Assembly (NCBI GenBank): GCA_026708585.1
Contig: JAPOUQ010000085.1
Location: forward strand, 1 to 64,000
DNA from: Gammaproteobacteria bacterium
GTDB lineage: Bacteria; Pseudomonadota; Gammaproteobacteria; Arenicellales; Poriferihabitantaceae
Reading direction: 5' to 3'
DNA: 64,000 nt
The notes under the pieces were generated by a model. It did no database searches, was not told the DNA's origin, and saw nothing but the letters and a program-made list of their open reading frames with translations. Below are positions 7,083 through 17,449 of the stretch, in pieces; the stretch's first letter is position 1; each line of letters opens with the position of its first letter. Both the position numbers and the translations under genes were made by a program.

Positions 7083-8258
7083 TTAGTAAAAAGCCTGCAA
7101 TCCAGTTTGGGCACGACCAAGAATTAAAGCATGGATATCGTGGGTGCCTTCGTAGGTGTTGACTGATTCAAGATTACACATATGTCGCATTACATGATAT
7201 TCGTCCGATACGCCATTCCCACCATGTATATCTCGGGCTAAACGGGCAATGTCGAGAGCCTTACCACAGTTATTGCGTTTCATCATCGAAACACATTCAA
7301 CTGGACATACGCCTTCATCCATTAACCGACCTAGTCGCAATGCACCCTGCAGACCCAGCGTGATTTCAGTTTGCATGTCGACTAGTTTCTTCTGAATCAA
7401 TTGGTTCTGCGCAATCGGTCTTCCAAATTGCACCCTCTCCAATGCGTAACTACGCGCGGCATGCCAGCAAAATTCAGCTGCTCCCATCACTCCCCAGGAT
7501 ATTCCATAACGAGCCTTGTTCAAACAACCAAAAGGTCCTTTTAATCCCTTTACATTCGGTAAGATGTTTTCCTCAGGTACCTGCAAATTGGTCATGACGA
7601 TTTCACCAGTTGCTGATGCTCGCAAACTCATTTTGCCTTCAATGTTCGGAGTTTCAAAGCCGTCGATACCCCGTTCCAGAATAAAGCCACGAATAACCCC
7701 TTCAAGTTTTGCCCAGACTACCGCTATATCGGCAACCGGAGCATTGCTGATCCAAGCTTTGGTTCCATTCAAAACATAACCATCAGCAGTCCTTTCCGCT
7801 TGTGACTTCATGCCACCCGGATCTGATCCATGATCGGGTTCGGTCAATCCAAAACATCCGATGGATGTACCCTGAGATAAAGCCGGAAGGTACTTTTGTT
7901 TTTGGGCTTCCGATCCATAGGTAAAGATTGGATACATAACCAGCGAGGATTGAACACTCATAGCTGATCGATAACCACTATCGATTCGTTCTACCTCACG
8001 TGCAATCAAACCATAACTTACATGATTAAGATCACTGCCTCCATACTCAATTGGAAGAGTTGATCCCAACATACCCAACTCGCCAAAGCGGCGCATGATT
8101 TCGGGATTAAATTCTTCGTTACGATTGGCTTCGGTAATGTTTGGCATTAGCACATCATTACAGAATTTGCGAGCACTGTCACGGACTAAACGTTCCTCTT
8201 CGCTTAGTTGCGAGTCTAGGTCAAACGGATCATCCCATTGAAATGCAGGTGTAGTCAT
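7083..8258 (-). CDS. gcdH: Glutaryl-CoA dehydrogenase
   Basis: The 391-residue flavoprotein oxidatively decarboxylates glutaryl-CoA to crotonyl-CoA in lysine, tryptophan and aromatic degradation, passing electrons to ETF. The family-specific substrate segment [16 protein letters not shown] supplies the arginine that binds the glutaryl carboxylate. [14 protein letters not shown] is the FAD-binding stretch. [17 protein letters not shown] near residue 370 carries the catalytic glutamate. Length and start are normal. It is downstream of, and codirectional with, ubiB (25 bp gap). A MITE sits immediately after its stop codon. No CaiB-like CoA transferase, often a neighbour, is visible. Confidence 0.93.
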   Translation of the reverse strand: MTTPAFQWDDPFDLDSQLSEEERLVRDSARKFCNDVLMPNITEANRNEEFNPEIMRRFGELGMLGSTLPIEYGGSDLNHVSYGLIAREVERIDSGYRSAMSVQSSLVMYPIFTYGSEAQKQKYLPALSQGTSIGCFGLTEPDHGSDPGGMKSQAERTADGYVLNGTKAWISNAPVADIAVVWAKLEGVIRGFILERGIDGFETPNIEGKMSLRASATGEIVMTNLQVPEENILPNVKGLKGPFGCLNKARYGISWGVMGAAEFCWHAARSYALERVQFGRPIAQNQLIQKKLVDMQTEITLGLQGALRLGRLMDEGVCPVECVSMMKRNNCGKALDIARLARDIHGGNGVSDEYHVMRHMCNLESVNTYEGTHDIHALILGRAQTGLQAFY

Positions 8259-8283
8259 CAGTAGTCTTTGGATAAAAGTTGTT

Positions 8284-9936
8284 CTATTCGAGTGGTCGCC
8301 TTAGGCTGATTGCTAAAAATACCATCACGATGCCTATGAATAATGCAATTCCTCCCCATCTTGTATTCACGATAGTTGTAAAAAAATTCGGGAACAATGA
8401 TAAGAATGCGAGGATGAACATACCAAAGGCGATCATCACTATTGCACGATACATTTGTTGTACAGAGCGATTCAGATTTCGAATCTCTATGTCCTGAGTG
8501 TTTATCGTCATTTCATTATTCTTGAACTTATAGAGTAATTGATGCATTAATCCTGGAATTTCAGGGGCATGACTAACCAGATAGGGTAACTCTCGTCGCA
8601 TAGTTTTCAGCAGTGATTGGGGGCCAATTTGTTCCGCTGTCCATTTTTCGAGAAATGGTTTGGCGGTAGTCCATAAATTGAGATCCGGATACAGCTGTCG
8701 ACCGAGACCTTCAATGTTGAAAATGGTTTTCTGCAACAAGATCAGTTGTGGTTGAAGCGGCATTTCAAAGCGACGGGCCACGCGTAAAAGGTCAAGAAAA
8801 AATGAACCAAACGAAATTTCACTAATGGGCTTCGCAAAAATTGGTTCACAAACGGTTCGGATGGCTGATTCGAAGTGTTCAACGTTGGTGTTTGAAGGTA
8901 CCCAGCCCGCCATGATATGTGCTTCGGCAACTCGGCGATAATCGCGATTAAAGAACGCCAACAGATTTTCAGCTAGATAACGTTTGTCCGAGATACTCAG
9001 GGTACCCATAATCCCAAAATCGACCGCACAGTAGCGACCATCTTCCAGTACAAATATATTCCCGGGGTGCATATCTGCATGAAAAAACCCATGACTCAGT
9101 GCTTGAGTAAAGAAAATTTCAACCCCTCGTTCAGCCAGTTCCTGCAGATCGATTCCAGCCTCAATGAGTTTGTCGATATTGCGAATCGGAATACCGTTTA
9201 TACGTTCCATAACCATCACTTCGTGTGAAGTTAAATGCCAGTAAATTTTTGGAACGTATAAATCGGTAGAATCTTTAAAGTTGATGCTAAACTGACTGGT
9301 GCTAGCCGCTTCTCTCATCAGATCCAGTTCATCATAAATGGTTTGTTGATAATCTGCGACAATTTCCATGGGCCTGAAACGTTTCGCTTTTGGCCAGTAA
9401 ATTTCGGCGATTTTTGCGATAATCCACATTAAAGCTAAGTCTCTATCGATGGTCTTTTTGATTTCGGGACGGATCAACTTGACCACCACATCGGTGTCAT
9501 CATGCAGTGTTGCAAAATGTACCTGAGCAACAGATGCTGCGGCAGCTGATTTCTGCTCAAAGTTTTTGAATTGTGTGTCAATTGATGCACCAAAAGCCGA
9601 CTCAATGATCGAAATTACCTGTCCTGTCGGGAAGGGTTCAACTCGATCCTGCAGTTCGGCTAGATGTTTGGATATATCTTCAGGAATCAGATCGGGTCTG
9701 GTCGATAGTACTTGCCCAAACTTGATAAAGACTGGACCAAGTTCCTTAAGCGCTCGGGTTAGGCGTTCTCCTCGGGATAACTCGAGACTACTTTTTTTCG
9801 GCAAAAGCCGAAACAGGAATGCATAAGGGCGAAGGGGTTGCAAAGCATGAACAAATTCATCGAGGCCATGTTTGATACAAACTCGTACTATGCGCAATAC
9901 ACGAAAGAGATCTTTGATGGTAATTCGAACTCGCAT
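8284..9936 (-). CDS. ubiB: Atypical kinase/ATPase UbiB for ubiquinone biosynthesis
   Basis: The 550-residue protein belongs to the ABC1/ADCK/UbiB family, which assists the ubiquinone biosynthetic complex at the membrane. It has the family's N-terminal KxGQ-type region ([16 protein letters not shown]), the kinase-like [10 protein letters not shown] motif replacing the usual P-loop, HADMHPGN as catalytic loop and VDFGIMG as metal-binding loop. Two hydrophobic helices close the C terminus (about 505-545), anchoring it in the inner membrane. It follows ubiE and ubiJ in the same direction with gaps of a few bases, the usual gammaproteobacterial order. Confidence 0.95.
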   Translation of the reverse strand: MRVRITIKDLFRVLRIVRVCIKHGLDEFVHALQPLRPYAFLFRLLPKKSSLELSRGERLTRALKELGPVFIKFGQVLSTRPDLIPEDISKHLAELQDRVEPFPTGQVISIIESAFGASIDTQFKNFEQKSAAAASVAQVHFATLHDDTDVVVKLIRPEIKKTIDRDLALMWIIAKIAEIYWPKAKRFRPMEIVADYQQTIYDELDLMREAASTSQFSINFKDSTDLYVPKIYWHLTSHEVMVMERINGIPIRNIDKLIEAGIDLQELAERGVEIFFTQALSHGFFHADMHPGNIFVLEDGRYCAVDFGIMGTLSISDKRYLAENLLAFFNRDYRRVAEAHIMAGWVPSNTNVEHFESAIRTVCEPIFAKPISEISFGSFFLDLLRVARRFEMPLQPQLILLQKTIFNIEGLGRQLYPDLNLWTTAKPFLEKWTAEQIGPQSLLKTMRRELPYLVSHAPEIPGLMHQLLYKFKNNEMTINTQDIEIRNLNRSVQQMYRAIVMIAFGMFILAFLSLFPNFFTTIVNTRWGGIALFIGIVMVFLAISLRRPLE

Positions 9937-9950
9937 GCTGAATTTGTTTG

Positions 9951-10565
9951 CTATGATGGATTGAATGCCTCGTTCTGCTTGAGGATTGAGACGCGAAGTT
10001 CTGCTCGATCTAGACGGGATCGTAATGAATCGACTTCATGAACATGTCGCCGCATCGCAGCTTGGCTGATCAGAATCTGTTTTTCTTCCTGCAAGTATTC
10101 ACATAGATTGGTTTGCGCCAAACGAGCAGAATCACCGAACATTTGAATGAACGAAGTCATGAAAACATTCAGTTTTCGGGCAGGGGTATCTCCGATTATA
10201 CTAGCGAGTAACTCCTCTCGATCCACATCCACTTTGGCAAGAATACGCTGGAAAGTCTGAGCCAATTCGAGGTCGCCTTGAATCGAGACCGGTTCCTTTG
10301 AATCCAGATTCAACCCAAGACCACCGAGACCATATCCGGCAAAAGCAACAAATGAGCCGCTTAAGGTAACGTCCGCATCGCAATCGGAATCCGGTTGGAA
10401 TATCAGACCTTGGGGCGTGGACACAACAAACAGATTGATATCTGGACTATGAATAATGACATGAAAAACTTTGCCTTCGAGAGTTCTGAGTCGTGCCCTC
10501 GTACTCGGGTCTGCTTCAGAAAGCTTTTCGCTGGCTCGGGTTAGCAATTTACACAGGGTATTCAC
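9951..10565 (-). CDS. ubiJ: Ubiquinone biosynthesis accessory factor UbiJ (SCP2 domain)
   Basis: This 204-residue protein lies between ubiE and ubiB, with 6 and 14 bp gaps. The N-terminal half has an SCP2-like lipid-binding fold. The C-terminal half is charged and helical (RRHVHEVDSLRSRLDRAEL), matching the coiled coil of UbiJ. In Escherichia coli UbiJ binds the prenylated intermediates and scaffolds the cytoplasmic ubiquinone complex. Sequence similarity across this family is low, so the call depends on the domain plus the ubiE-ubiJ-ubiB context, which is strong. Confidence 0.88.
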   Translation of the reverse strand: MNTLCKLLTRASEKLSEADPSTRARLRTLEGKVFHVIIHSPDINLFVVSTPQGLIFQPDSDCDADVTLSGSFVAFAGYGLGGLGLNLDSKEPVSIQGDLELAQTFQRILAKVDVDREELLASIIGDTPARKLNVFMTSFIQMFGDSARLAQTNLCEYLQEEKQILISQAAMRRHVHEVDSLRSRLDRAELRVSILKQNEAFNPS

Positions 10566-10571
10566 TTATCC

Positions 10572-11330
10572 TTAACTGTACCGAATGGCAGTATGAAGAG
10601 CTACGATTCCGCCCGCAAGATTGTGAATTCGCACGGAGTCCAAACCTGCATTCTTGATCATGGATTTTAGCGATGTTTGATTCGGGTGGCGGCGGATAGA
10701 CTCGACAAGATAGCGGTAACTCGGAGCGTCGTTCGCGACCCATTGTCCGATTTTGGGTATGATTTTGAATGAGTACTGATCATAGAGGCGCCTTAATTGC
10801 GGGTTCGTGGGCTCTGAAAACTCCAGAACCATTAGCTTGCCGCCAGGTTTTAGTACACGCCGCATGGATTTAAGGGCTTGTTCCTTCCGAGTAACGTTTC
10901 TCAAGCCAAATGAAATGGAAACACAGTCGAACTCCTCGTCTTCAAAGGGCAGGTCTTCGGCATTAGCGAGGACATAGTGTACATTATTGAGATATCCGTG
11001 GTTGACCATATTCTGACGACCTAGTTCTAGCATGTCTTGATTAATATCGGTCAGTACGACATTACCGCCCCCGCCAACTTGTCTGACAAACTGGATTGCA
11101 AGGTCACCACTACCAGCTGCTACATCTAGAGCATGATCGCCCAAGTTTAGACCGCTTTGCATAGCAGCAAATTTTTTCCAGATTCGATGCAATCCAAAAG
11201 ACATCAAATCATTCATCAGATCATATCGTTCAGCGACAGAAGAGAAGACTTCGCCGACTAGGTGGGTTTTTTCAGACTCACTAACTGATTGAAAACCAAA
11301 GTTGGTCTGTTTGTTGCATTCTTCTTGCAT
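10572..11330 (-). CDS. ubiE: Demethylmenaquinone/2-methoxy-6-polyprenyl-benzoquinol methyltransferase UbiE
   Basis: The 252-residue SAM-dependent C-methyltransferase of ubiquinone (and, where present, menaquinone) synthesis has the N-terminal family signature VFSSVAERYDLMNDLMSFG. Motif I ALDVAAGSGDLA lies near residues 68-79, with DINQDML and SISFGLRNVT in the later SAM and substrate regions. Length is standard. It heads the ubiE-ubiJ-ubiB series and follows a DUF971 gene by 28 bp, an arrangement common in proteobacteria. Confidence 0.95.
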   Translation of the reverse strand: MQEECNKQTNFGFQSVSESEKTHLVGEVFSSVAERYDLMNDLMSFGLHRIWKKFAAMQSGLNLGDHALDVAAGSGDLAIQFVRQVGGGGNVVLTDINQDMLELGRQNMVNHGYLNNVHYVLANAEDLPFEDEEFDCVSISFGLRNVTRKEQALKSMRRVLKPGGKLMVLEFSEPTNPQLRRLYDQYSFKIIPKIGQWVANDAPSYRYLVESIRRHPNQTSLKSMIKNAGLDSVRIHNLAGGIVALHTAIRYS

Positions 11331-11358
11331 TGAGTGATGTTGAAAGGCGCTCTACGAT

Positions 11359-11721
11359 TCAAGAGTCCAGTTTTCTCTCGTATCCGGCTTCAGCAAGTCT
11401 GGACAAATAGTGTTCCCAGTTCTCTTTCTGATATTTACCCAATTGGTACAAGGTATCCCACGAATATATACCAGTATCGTGTCCATCATCAAAGACTGGC
11501 TTGATCGCGTAATTTCCCATCTGCTGGATCGAACTGATGTTCACATTCTCCTTATTAACTTGCAGCACTTCTTGACCCGGTCCATGACCTTGCACTTCGG
11601 CAGAGGGAGAGAAGACTCGAAGATATTCGCAACTCATCTCGAATTTCTCTTCGCCAAATGAGACAGTGAGAATTCGAGTACGCTGGTTAAGATGAATTTC
11701 AGTTGGCGTAAACTTGCTCAT
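11359..11721 (-). CDS. DUF971 protein (gamma-butyrobetaine hydroxylase-like N-terminal domain)
   Basis: The 120-residue protein consists of the small beta-rich DUF971 domain. It begins with a TPTEIHLNQRTRILTVSF strand pair, contains FEMSCEYLRVFSPSAEVQGH, and has GNYAIKPVFDDGHDTGIYSW near its end. The domain appears at the N terminus of gamma-butyrobetaine hydroxylase and as a free-standing protein. Free-standing copies often sit upstream of ubiE, as here. A role in iron-sulfur or cofactor handling has been suggested for the family, but I see nothing in this sequence that proves one. It is the first gene of the leftward ubiquinone run. Confidence 0.88.
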   Translation of the reverse strand: MSKFTPTEIHLNQRTRILTVSFGEEKFEMSCEYLRVFSPSAEVQGHGPGQEVLQVNKENVNISSIQQMGNYAIKPVFDDGHDTGIYSWDTLYQLGKYQKENWEHYLSRLAEAGYERKLDS

Positions 11722-11934
11722 TGCCAGGTTATATTAATAGTTAAACGGGTGAACATTGTACTCGAAATTGATTGATCTATTAACCTGCATAAGTGCTGGA
11801 TGGTTGATTGTCTGCTTGAGTTATCTTTCTAGGTAGGATGATTGATAATCAGTACAAGCGACTAGAATTTCTCGCTATACTTGTTTCCTCTCAAATATGA
11901 CCAATATAATTTTCACTAACAAGACAGATTATTC

Positions 11935-12747
11935 ATGGCTAAGAATTACAAAATCCGTAAGGACGGCGTCATCCAGAATAAAATCTATTTGATGGAATTG
12001 AACCGGCTGCAAGTGGAATTGGTAAAACTACAAGAATGGGTAGTTAAGACTGGAGTAAAGGCAGTAGTCATTTTCGAAGGGCGCGATGCAGCAGGAAAAG
12101 GAGGTGTTATCAAGCGCATCACGGAAGTTATGAATCCACGTGTTTGTAGCGTGGTTGCTTTGGCATCACCAACAGATCGTGAACGGACCCAATGGTATTT
12201 TCAACGTTATACAGCGCATTTGCCCGCAGCAGGTCAAATTAAGTTATTTGATCGAAGTTGGTACAACCGTGCGGGGGTAGAACGGGTTATGGAATTTTGC
12301 TCGGAAGAAGAGTACATGGAGTTCCTTCGCTCCTGCCCTGAATATGAGCAGTTGCTTATTCGTAGTGGTATACACCTCATCAAGTACTGGTTTTCAGTCA
12401 GCGATAATGAACAGGAAAAGCGTTTTCAGGCAAGGCTCAAAAATCCTTTAAAGCGATGGAAATTAAGCCCCATGGATATTGCGGCCAGAGATCGATGGAT
12501 TGATTATTCAAAAGCGAAGGACACAATGTTTGCCTATACTGATACTTCCTTCTCTCCTTGGTATGTTGTCGATTCAGACATCAAGAAGCATGCGCGTCTA
12601 AATTGCATTCATCACTTACTCAGTTGTTTCGATTACGAAAAGACACTCAATCCACCAGCTGAACTCCCGCCTCGTCGATTGGTTACAGATACAAATATAC
12701 GTCCTGAGATAGAATCACAGACATTTATTCCGAAAGTGTATCCTTAA
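11935..12747 (+). CDS. ppk2: Polyphosphate kinase 2 (PPK2 family)
   Basis: The 270-residue enzyme transfers phosphate between polyphosphate and nucleotides. Walker A is FEGRDAAGKGG (residues 48-58). The following IKRITEVMNPR helix, LFDRSWYNRAGVERVM Walker B region and the lid segment (RWKLSPMDIAARDRW) are hallmarks of class I PPK2, which phosphorylates nucleoside diphosphates from polyphosphate. The class assignment is by these motifs and the short single-domain length. It is alone on the + strand, divergent from the ubiquinone cluster, with the nicotinamidase gene 66 bp downstream. Confidence 0.92.
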   Translation: MAKNYKIRKDGVIQNKIYLMELNRLQVELVKLQEWVVKTGVKAVVIFEGRDAAGKGGVIKRITEVMNPRVCSVVALASPTDRERTQWYFQRYTAHLPAAGQIKLFDRSWYNRAGVERVMEFCSEEEYMEFLRSCPEYEQLLIRSGIHLIKYWFSVSDNEQEKRFQARLKNPLKRWKLSPMDIAARDRWIDYSKAKDTMFAYTDTSFSPWYVVDSDIKKHARLNCIHHLLSCFDYEKTLNPPAELPPRRLVTDTNIRPEIESQTFIPKVYP

Positions 12748-12813
12748 AGGTTGATACCGATATGTCTCGATACAAGACTCTCTTACAATCCGTTGATATT
12801 ATCCTGATTCATC

Positions 12814-13437
12814 ATGATTAACAATGCCGATGATTGCCTGATTATTGTTGATGTCCAAAATGATTTCTGCTCTGGTGGAGCTCTTGAGGTTCCGGCCGGG
12901 GAGGAAGTCGTACCAGTTATTAACCAACTCGTTGACAAATTTGCCCATCGAATCTTGACTCAGGATTGGCATCCCGTTGGACATTATTCCTTTGCTTCTG
13001 CACATCCAGGCAAATCTCCGTTTGAAACGGTTGAACTGGATTACGGGACACAGGTTTTGTGGCCGGATCACTGCATTCAGGGAAGTGATGGAGCCGAGTT
13101 TCATCCTGATTTGGAGATCGTTGGTGCTGAACTCATTATTCGCAAGGGATTTAGACTTTCTATCGATTCCTATTCAGCCTTTACCGAAAATGATCAAATG
13201 ACCCCGACCGGATTGTCCGGTTATTTGGCAAATCGGCAATTCCGCCGACTCTTTCTAACTGGTTTAGCTACCGATTATTGTGTTTTCTGGTCAGCACTTG
13301 ACGCTAGACGTGCAGGTTTTGAGGTCGTATTAATTGAAGATGCCTGTCGAGCTATTGATATGGATGGATCAAAATTTCGAGCACTAGATCAGATGGATGC
13401 TGTAGGGGTTGTTCGAGTGGCTGCAACGGACCTGTAA
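12814..13437 (+). CDS. pncA: Nicotinamidase
   Basis: This 207-residue isochorismatase-fold hydrolase converts nicotinamide to nicotinate for NAD salvage. The catalytic triad is visible as Asp13 (IVDVQNDF), Lys111 and Cys156 (TDYCV). The metal site is Asp51, His53 (TQDWHP) and His86 (WPDHC), which is the signature of PncA rather than other isochorismatases. Length is typical. The end overlaps the start assigned to the 2OG-Fe(II) oxygenase by 29 nt, so the two are probably co-transcribed. Confidence 0.93.
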   Translation: MINNADDCLIIVDVQNDFCSGGALEVPAGEEVVPVINQLVDKFAHRILTQDWHPVGHYSFASAHPGKSPFETVELDYGTQVLWPDHCIQGSDGAEFHPDLEIVGAELIIRKGFRLSIDSYSAFTENDQMTPTGLSGYLANRQFRRLFLTGLATDYCVFWSALDARRAGFEVVLIEDACRAIDMDGSKFRALDQMDAVGVVRVAATDL

Positions 13438-14062
13438 ATTACCAATTTCCGTGACCCGTTCGATAACAGAATTGGAAGGTTCAGGGGTCTTTCGAGAGCT
13501 CAAACCAGGGTCATTCATCTATCAGTACAGGCAGGCACTGGATCCCTTAGTTTGTCAGGAGATGATTGATCGATTTGAAGCCAACCCGCATCATCAAGTT
13601 GAGGGTCGTATTGGCCAGGGTGCCAGTATTGAGCCAAATATGAAGCGATCGACCGATTTACGGATCAGCGGAAGGGAAGACTGGCAAGATATTGATGAAG
13701 CACTGCAGCAATCCCTAACACTAGGGCTGTCAGCCATTGCGGGTATACATCCTTTCTTTGGAGTCAATCGCTTTCATGATATAGGGTACAACTTGCAGAG
13801 AACCGAGGTTGGTGATTTTTACCATTGGCATATTGATAGCGGACCTGGTGATTTTACAAAGCGTCAACTGGTTGCAATCTGGTATTTAAATGATTGTCTA
13901 GGACCGGGAGGTGAGACAGAATTTTATTTCCAGGACGTTTCCATGCGTCCGGAGGAGGGTACCTTGATTCTGTTTCCCCCATTTTGGACGCATTTGCATC
14001 GGGGCAATAAGTTGGAGTCGGGTATCAAATATATTGCCACCACCTGGATTTGTTGTGAGTAG
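13409..14062 (+). CDS. 2-oxoglutarate/Fe(II)-dependent oxygenase (prolyl-4-hydroxylase-like)
   Basis: The protein (217 residues from TTG) has the double-stranded beta-helix iron motif: HID (His141, Asp143) in FYHWHIDSG, and a distal histidine in WTHLHRG. GIKYIATTW follows where the 2-oxoglutarate-binding basic residue is expected. Such enzymes hydroxylate proteins or small molecules, and the substrate here is unknown. Start choice is uncertain. The TTG at 13409 overlaps pncA, and a GTG at 13451 would shorten it by 14 residues. No ATG lies near the N terminus. The close junction with pncA suggests shared expression, although no functional link is obvious. Confidence 0.82.
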   Translation: MFEWLQRTCKLPISVTRSITELEGSGVFRELKPGSFIYQYRQALDPLVCQEMIDRFEANPHHQVEGRIGQGASIEPNMKRSTDLRISGREDWQDIDEALQQSLTLGLSAIAGIHPFFGVNRFHDIGYNLQRTEVGDFYHWHIDSGPGDFTKRQLVAIWYLNDCLGPGGETEFYFQDVSMRPEEGTLILFPPFWTHLHRGNKLESGIKYIATTWICCE

Positions 14063-14187
14063 AATGCTTGGGATTCACAATTGGGCATGTATCCAATGCA
14101 TCTATGCAGAACTTGGCATAAATGCAAGGTATGATCGGGTCAGAACCAACATGTGCAGGATAATGACCGTGGCAAAATGACATATAG

Positions 14188-15015
14188 TTAAGTCTCGATT
14201 GGTGTTGATTCGGAATTTCCCCATTCAGACCAAGAGCCATGATAGGCACAAACGCGCGGATAACCCAACCATTTGAGGATATGAAACATATGAGCAGAAC
14301 GACGATGAGATTGACAGTAGGGAATGATCTCATGCTTTGGGTCTACTCCGGCTTCAAGTAGTTCTGCTAGAATTTCATCCGGATTCCTCAGTTGATTGTG
14401 GTCGTCCAATACATTATCCCATTCGTAGATACAGGCTGACGGAATATGGCCACCACGCTTTGCTCGGATATCGTTCCCGATATATTCTTCGTAGCTACGG
14501 ACATCAAGAATACAGCGATCATGATTGTCGAGAGAGTCCATCACATGATCAAGTTCGGCAACTACCGATTCATCAATTGTGCAAGTGTATGGTTTTGGGG
14601 TCGATATGGCTGGGGTAGTTTCAATTGGTAGTCCGGCTTTTTTCCATGCTTTTATGCCACCATCGAGTAATGTCACGTTTTGATGGGAACAGACATAGAG
14701 TGTCCACAACAGCCGAGTGGCGCGAATGCCTGAATTTTCATCATAGGCAATGACTCGAGTATCTGGATCAATACCGAGACTGCTAATGAGTGCGGTTAAT
14801 GCTTCCAGTTCGGGCAGCATGCCTTCGACCATTCCCGCTTTTCTAATGAGCTGTCCATAATCCAGTCTGATTGCGCCGGGGATGAAATCTTGATTGACTG
14901 CAGAGTCGGGCCTTAAATCGACAATTCGGATACGATCATTCAAGATATTTACGAGCTCTTGCGGACGAATTACGAGTTCGGGACGAAAAGTGTTTGGATG
15001 GAATGGTGGATTCAT
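14188..15015 (-). CDS. Tandem-rhodanese sulfurtransferase (thiosulfate/3-mercaptopyruvate type)
   Basis: The 275-residue protein has two rhodanese domains. The N-terminal one (about 14-130) lacks the cysteine. The C-terminal one (about 150-265) has an active-site loop CQSHRR at residues 234-239, with Cys234 accepting the sulfur. A six-residue loop starting with cysteine is typical of sulfur-transferring rhodaneses. The loop sequence does not match the usual mercaptopyruvate (CGSGVT) signature and is closer to thiosulfate-type loops (CRxGxR). Likely roles are cyanide detoxification or sulfane-sulfur handling in the cytoplasm. It faces the 2OG oxygenase tail to tail. Confidence 0.88.
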   Translation of the reverse strand: MNPPFHPNTFRPELVIRPQELVNILNDRIRIVDLRPDSAVNQDFIPGAIRLDYGQLIRKAGMVEGMLPELEALTALISSLGIDPDTRVIAYDENSGIRATRLLWTLYVCSHQNVTLLDGGIKAWKKAGLPIETTPAISTPKPYTCTIDESVVAELDHVMDSLDNHDRCILDVRSYEEYIGNDIRAKRGGHIPSACIYEWDNVLDDHNQLRNPDEILAELLEAGVDPKHEIIPYCQSHRRSAHMFHILKWLGYPRVCAYHGSWSEWGNSESTPIET

Positions 15016-15089
15016 TTATTCTATGTATTAAATTAGTCAGAAGAGTAACAAGGTCATTTAAAATTTATTAAGATTGACGAGATATAGTT

Positions 15090-15935
15090 ATGTATCACGG
15101 TAGTTGTCTTTGTGAAAATATTTTATGGGAAGTGGATCCGGTCCCAGTTCCGGTTTACCATTGCCATTGCTCCATGTGCCGAAAGATGCACGGAGCAGCA
15201 TTTGGTACGTATGCCTATACCCCCTCTGAGAATTTCCGATGGTCAGGTGAACTCGATACGATCAGAAACTATCAATCATCGCCTATGCTGGTTCGCTCGT
15301 TTTGCAGTACATGCGGTTCGGTCGTCCCTAATCAAGATGGCGATAAACCCTACTATTTTATCCCAATTGGTTCACAGGACGATGGCCCGAAAGTAGATTC
15401 CCATATCTTCACCGCCTCCAAAGCATCATGGATGACTATCAATGACAAACTGCCAAAATACGATGAATTTCCACCGGATATGGATTCACCAACCGTTTCA
15501 TCTTCTGTTGAAAAGTTCATCGAATCCACCGAATTACAAGGGAGTTGTTTGTGTAAGCGGATTCGGTTCAAAATCATACAACCGTTCATGAAAATATATA
15601 ATTGCCATTGTCAACGATGCCGTCGAGCCCGTTCCGCGGCATTTACGACCAATGGTTTTACAGTGGACAAAGAAGTGGTATTCATTGAGGGTGAAGAACA
15701 CCTTAAATCCTATAAATTACCTAGCGCAAAAACTTTTACCCAAGTCTTTTGCGACTATTGTGGTTCTAGTATGCCACGAGTCAGTCCAGATAGAAAAATT
15801 GCAGTTATCCCATTGGGTGCACTCGATCATGATCTGGATCAACAACCAGACTGTAATATCTGGTTTGATTCAAGAGCAAATTGGTACACACCTGTCAATG
15901 ACCTTATCACTTATCCCAAGGAGCCGCCAGAATGA
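15090..15935 (+). CDS. Tandem GFA/CENP-V-domain protein
   Basis: The 281-residue protein contains two successive zinc-binding GFA domains, about 1-130 and 148-275. Each has the pattern GSCLC...CHC..CR...[24 protein letters not shown] and FCSTCGS in the first, [19 protein letters not shown] and FCDYCGS in the second. Single GFA domains occur in glutathione-dependent formaldehyde-activating enzymes and many uncharacterised proteins. A two-domain fusion is less usual. Its stop overlaps the start of the DAHP synthase gene (ATGA at 15932), implying translational coupling. Function is not known, and the family name should not be taken as proof of formaldehyde chemistry. Confidence 0.85.
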   Translation: MYHGSCLCENILWEVDPVPVPVYHCHCSMCRKMHGAAFGTYAYTPSENFRWSGELDTIRNYQSSPMLVRSFCSTCGSVVPNQDGDKPYYFIPIGSQDDGPKVDSHIFTASKASWMTINDKLPKYDEFPPDMDSPTVSSSVEKFIESTELQGSCLCKRIRFKIIQPFMKIYNCHCQRCRRARSAAFTTNGFTVDKEVVFIEGEEHLKSYKLPSAKTFTQVFCDYCGSSMPRVSPDRKIAVIPLGALDHDLDQQPDCNIWFDSRANWYTPVNDLITYPKEPPE

Positions 15936-17287
15936 GCAAAAATAGGAAATGGAGTCCTGATAGTTGGCGAAACTATCCCGTATGTCAGATTCCTGAGTAT
16001 CCGGATCCAAAGGAGTTAAGCAAAGTTGAAGAACAGATATCGGGATGGCCGGCTTTGGTGTTTGCCGGGGAGGCAAGAGCCCTCAAAAGTCGCTTAGCTG
16101 AGGTCTGTGAAGGACGAGGATTTCTGCTTCAGGGCGGTGATTGCTCTGAGAGTTTTGCAGAACATAATAGTACCAACATCCGTGACTATTTTCGAGTCAT
16201 GTTACAAATGGCGATACTACTGATTTATGGATCATCTTGCCCAGTAGTCAAGGTTGGTAGGATTAGTGGTCAGTTTGCAAAGCCTAGATCATCCGATACG
16301 GAAACTCGTGATGGGGTGACCTTACCCTCCTATAGGGGAGATATCATTAACGGTATTGCTTTTCATGCTGAGGCACGAGTACCTGATCCAGAGAGACAGA
16401 AGATGGCCTATCGCCAGTCGGCTGCTACTTTAAATTTGATCAGGGCGTTTTCGCATGGCGGATTTTCGACACTTGAGAATGTACAAAACTGGATGCTTGC
16501 TTTTGTGGCCGACTCACCGCAAGGCAAACACTATGAAGAGGTAGCTGGGCGAATCAGCGAAGCCATGGCGTTTATGAAGGCGATTGGAATTACTACAGAA
16601 GCCAATCATCAGCTTCGACAAACCAGTTTCTATACCAGTCATGAAGCCCTCTTATTAGGCTATGAAGAAGCTTTAACTCGGATTGATTCGATTAGTGGAG
16701 ACTGGTATTCAACCTCAGGGCACATGCTTTGGATTGGGGATCGAACAAGACAACCCGATCATGCCCATGTAGAATACTGTCGAGGTATCAAGAATCCTAT
16801 CGGAATTAAATGTGGTCCGAGTTTAGATCCAATGGAATTGGTTCACTTAACTGAAATTCTCAATGTTGAAAATGAGCCGGGTCGACTGACTCTTATTTCA
16901 CGATTCGGACATGACCAGATTGCAAATGGATTGCCACCTTTGATTCGGGCAATTGAAGAACATGGTAGAAAGGTTGTGTGGTCATGTGATCCGATGCACG
17001 GTAATACCATAGTCAGTAACGGTTATAAGACTCGTCCGTTCGAGAATATATTGTCTGAGGTTCAGAGTTTTTTTGAAATTCACAAAGCCGAAGGTACCTG
17101 TGCAGGCGGCATCCATGTCGAAATGACGGGTCAAAATGTCACAGAATGTACCGGTGGTGCTAGGGCTATTTCAGAACAAAATTTATCCGATCGATACCAT
17201 ACACATTGCGATCCCAGATTAAATGCAGAGCAGTCTGTGGAACTCGCATTTTTAGTGAGCGAACTGCTAAAGAAAACCCGCCAATAG
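15932..17287 (+). CDS. Class II 3-deoxy-7-phosphoheptulonate (DAHP) synthase
   Basis: The 451-residue enzyme condenses phosphoenolpyruvate and erythrose 4-phosphate, the first step of the shikimate pathway. It is the plant/mycobacterial-type class II form. Recognisable are the N-terminal [15 protein letters not shown], the phosphate-binding [25 protein letters not shown], the metal site region [12 protein letters not shown] and the C-terminal [12 protein letters not shown]. Length fits the family. Its start overlaps the tandem GFA gene, and no other aromatic biosynthesis gene is adjacent, so the coupling is unexplained. A dispersed repeat lies just downstream. Confidence 0.95.
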   Translation: MSKNRKWSPDSWRNYPVCQIPEYPDPKELSKVEEQISGWPALVFAGEARALKSRLAEVCEGRGFLLQGGDCSESFAEHNSTNIRDYFRVMLQMAILLIYGSSCPVVKVGRISGQFAKPRSSDTETRDGVTLPSYRGDIINGIAFHAEARVPDPERQKMAYRQSAATLNLIRAFSHGGFSTLENVQNWMLAFVADSPQGKHYEEVAGRISEAMAFMKAIGITTEANHQLRQTSFYTSHEALLLGYEEALTRIDSISGDWYSTSGHMLWIGDRTRQPDHAHVEYCRGIKNPIGIKCGPSLDPMELVHLTEILNVENEPGRLTLISRFGHDQIANGLPPLIRAIEEHGRKVVWSCDPMHGNTIVSNGYKTRPFENILSEVQSFFEIHKAEGTCAGGIHVEMTGQNVTECTGGARAISEQNLSDRYHTHCDPRLNAEQSVELAFLVSELLKKTRQ

Positions 17288-17373
17288 GTTCTCTTAATCC
17301 TGAAATCGAACGTTTGGAATTGGATACAAAACCATATGCACTGCGGGTCTCAATCCTCGATCTAGAATCATTC

Positions 17374-17449
17374 ATTGAGTGATTCTACAGACTCCTAGAA
17401 AACTGCGCCATACTAGGTATCCAAGGGTACTTTCGGGTTTTTATGGATT
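17374..17449 (+). repeat. Dispersed intergenic repeat, copy B
   Basis: The sequence shares ATTGAGTGATTCTAC, CTAGAAAAC, CATACTAGGTAT, CTTTCGGGTTTT and TATGGATT with copies A and C. It fills the space between the convergent DAHP synthase and RND transporter genes. Its last bases include the stop codon of the RND gene. Confidence 0.65.
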
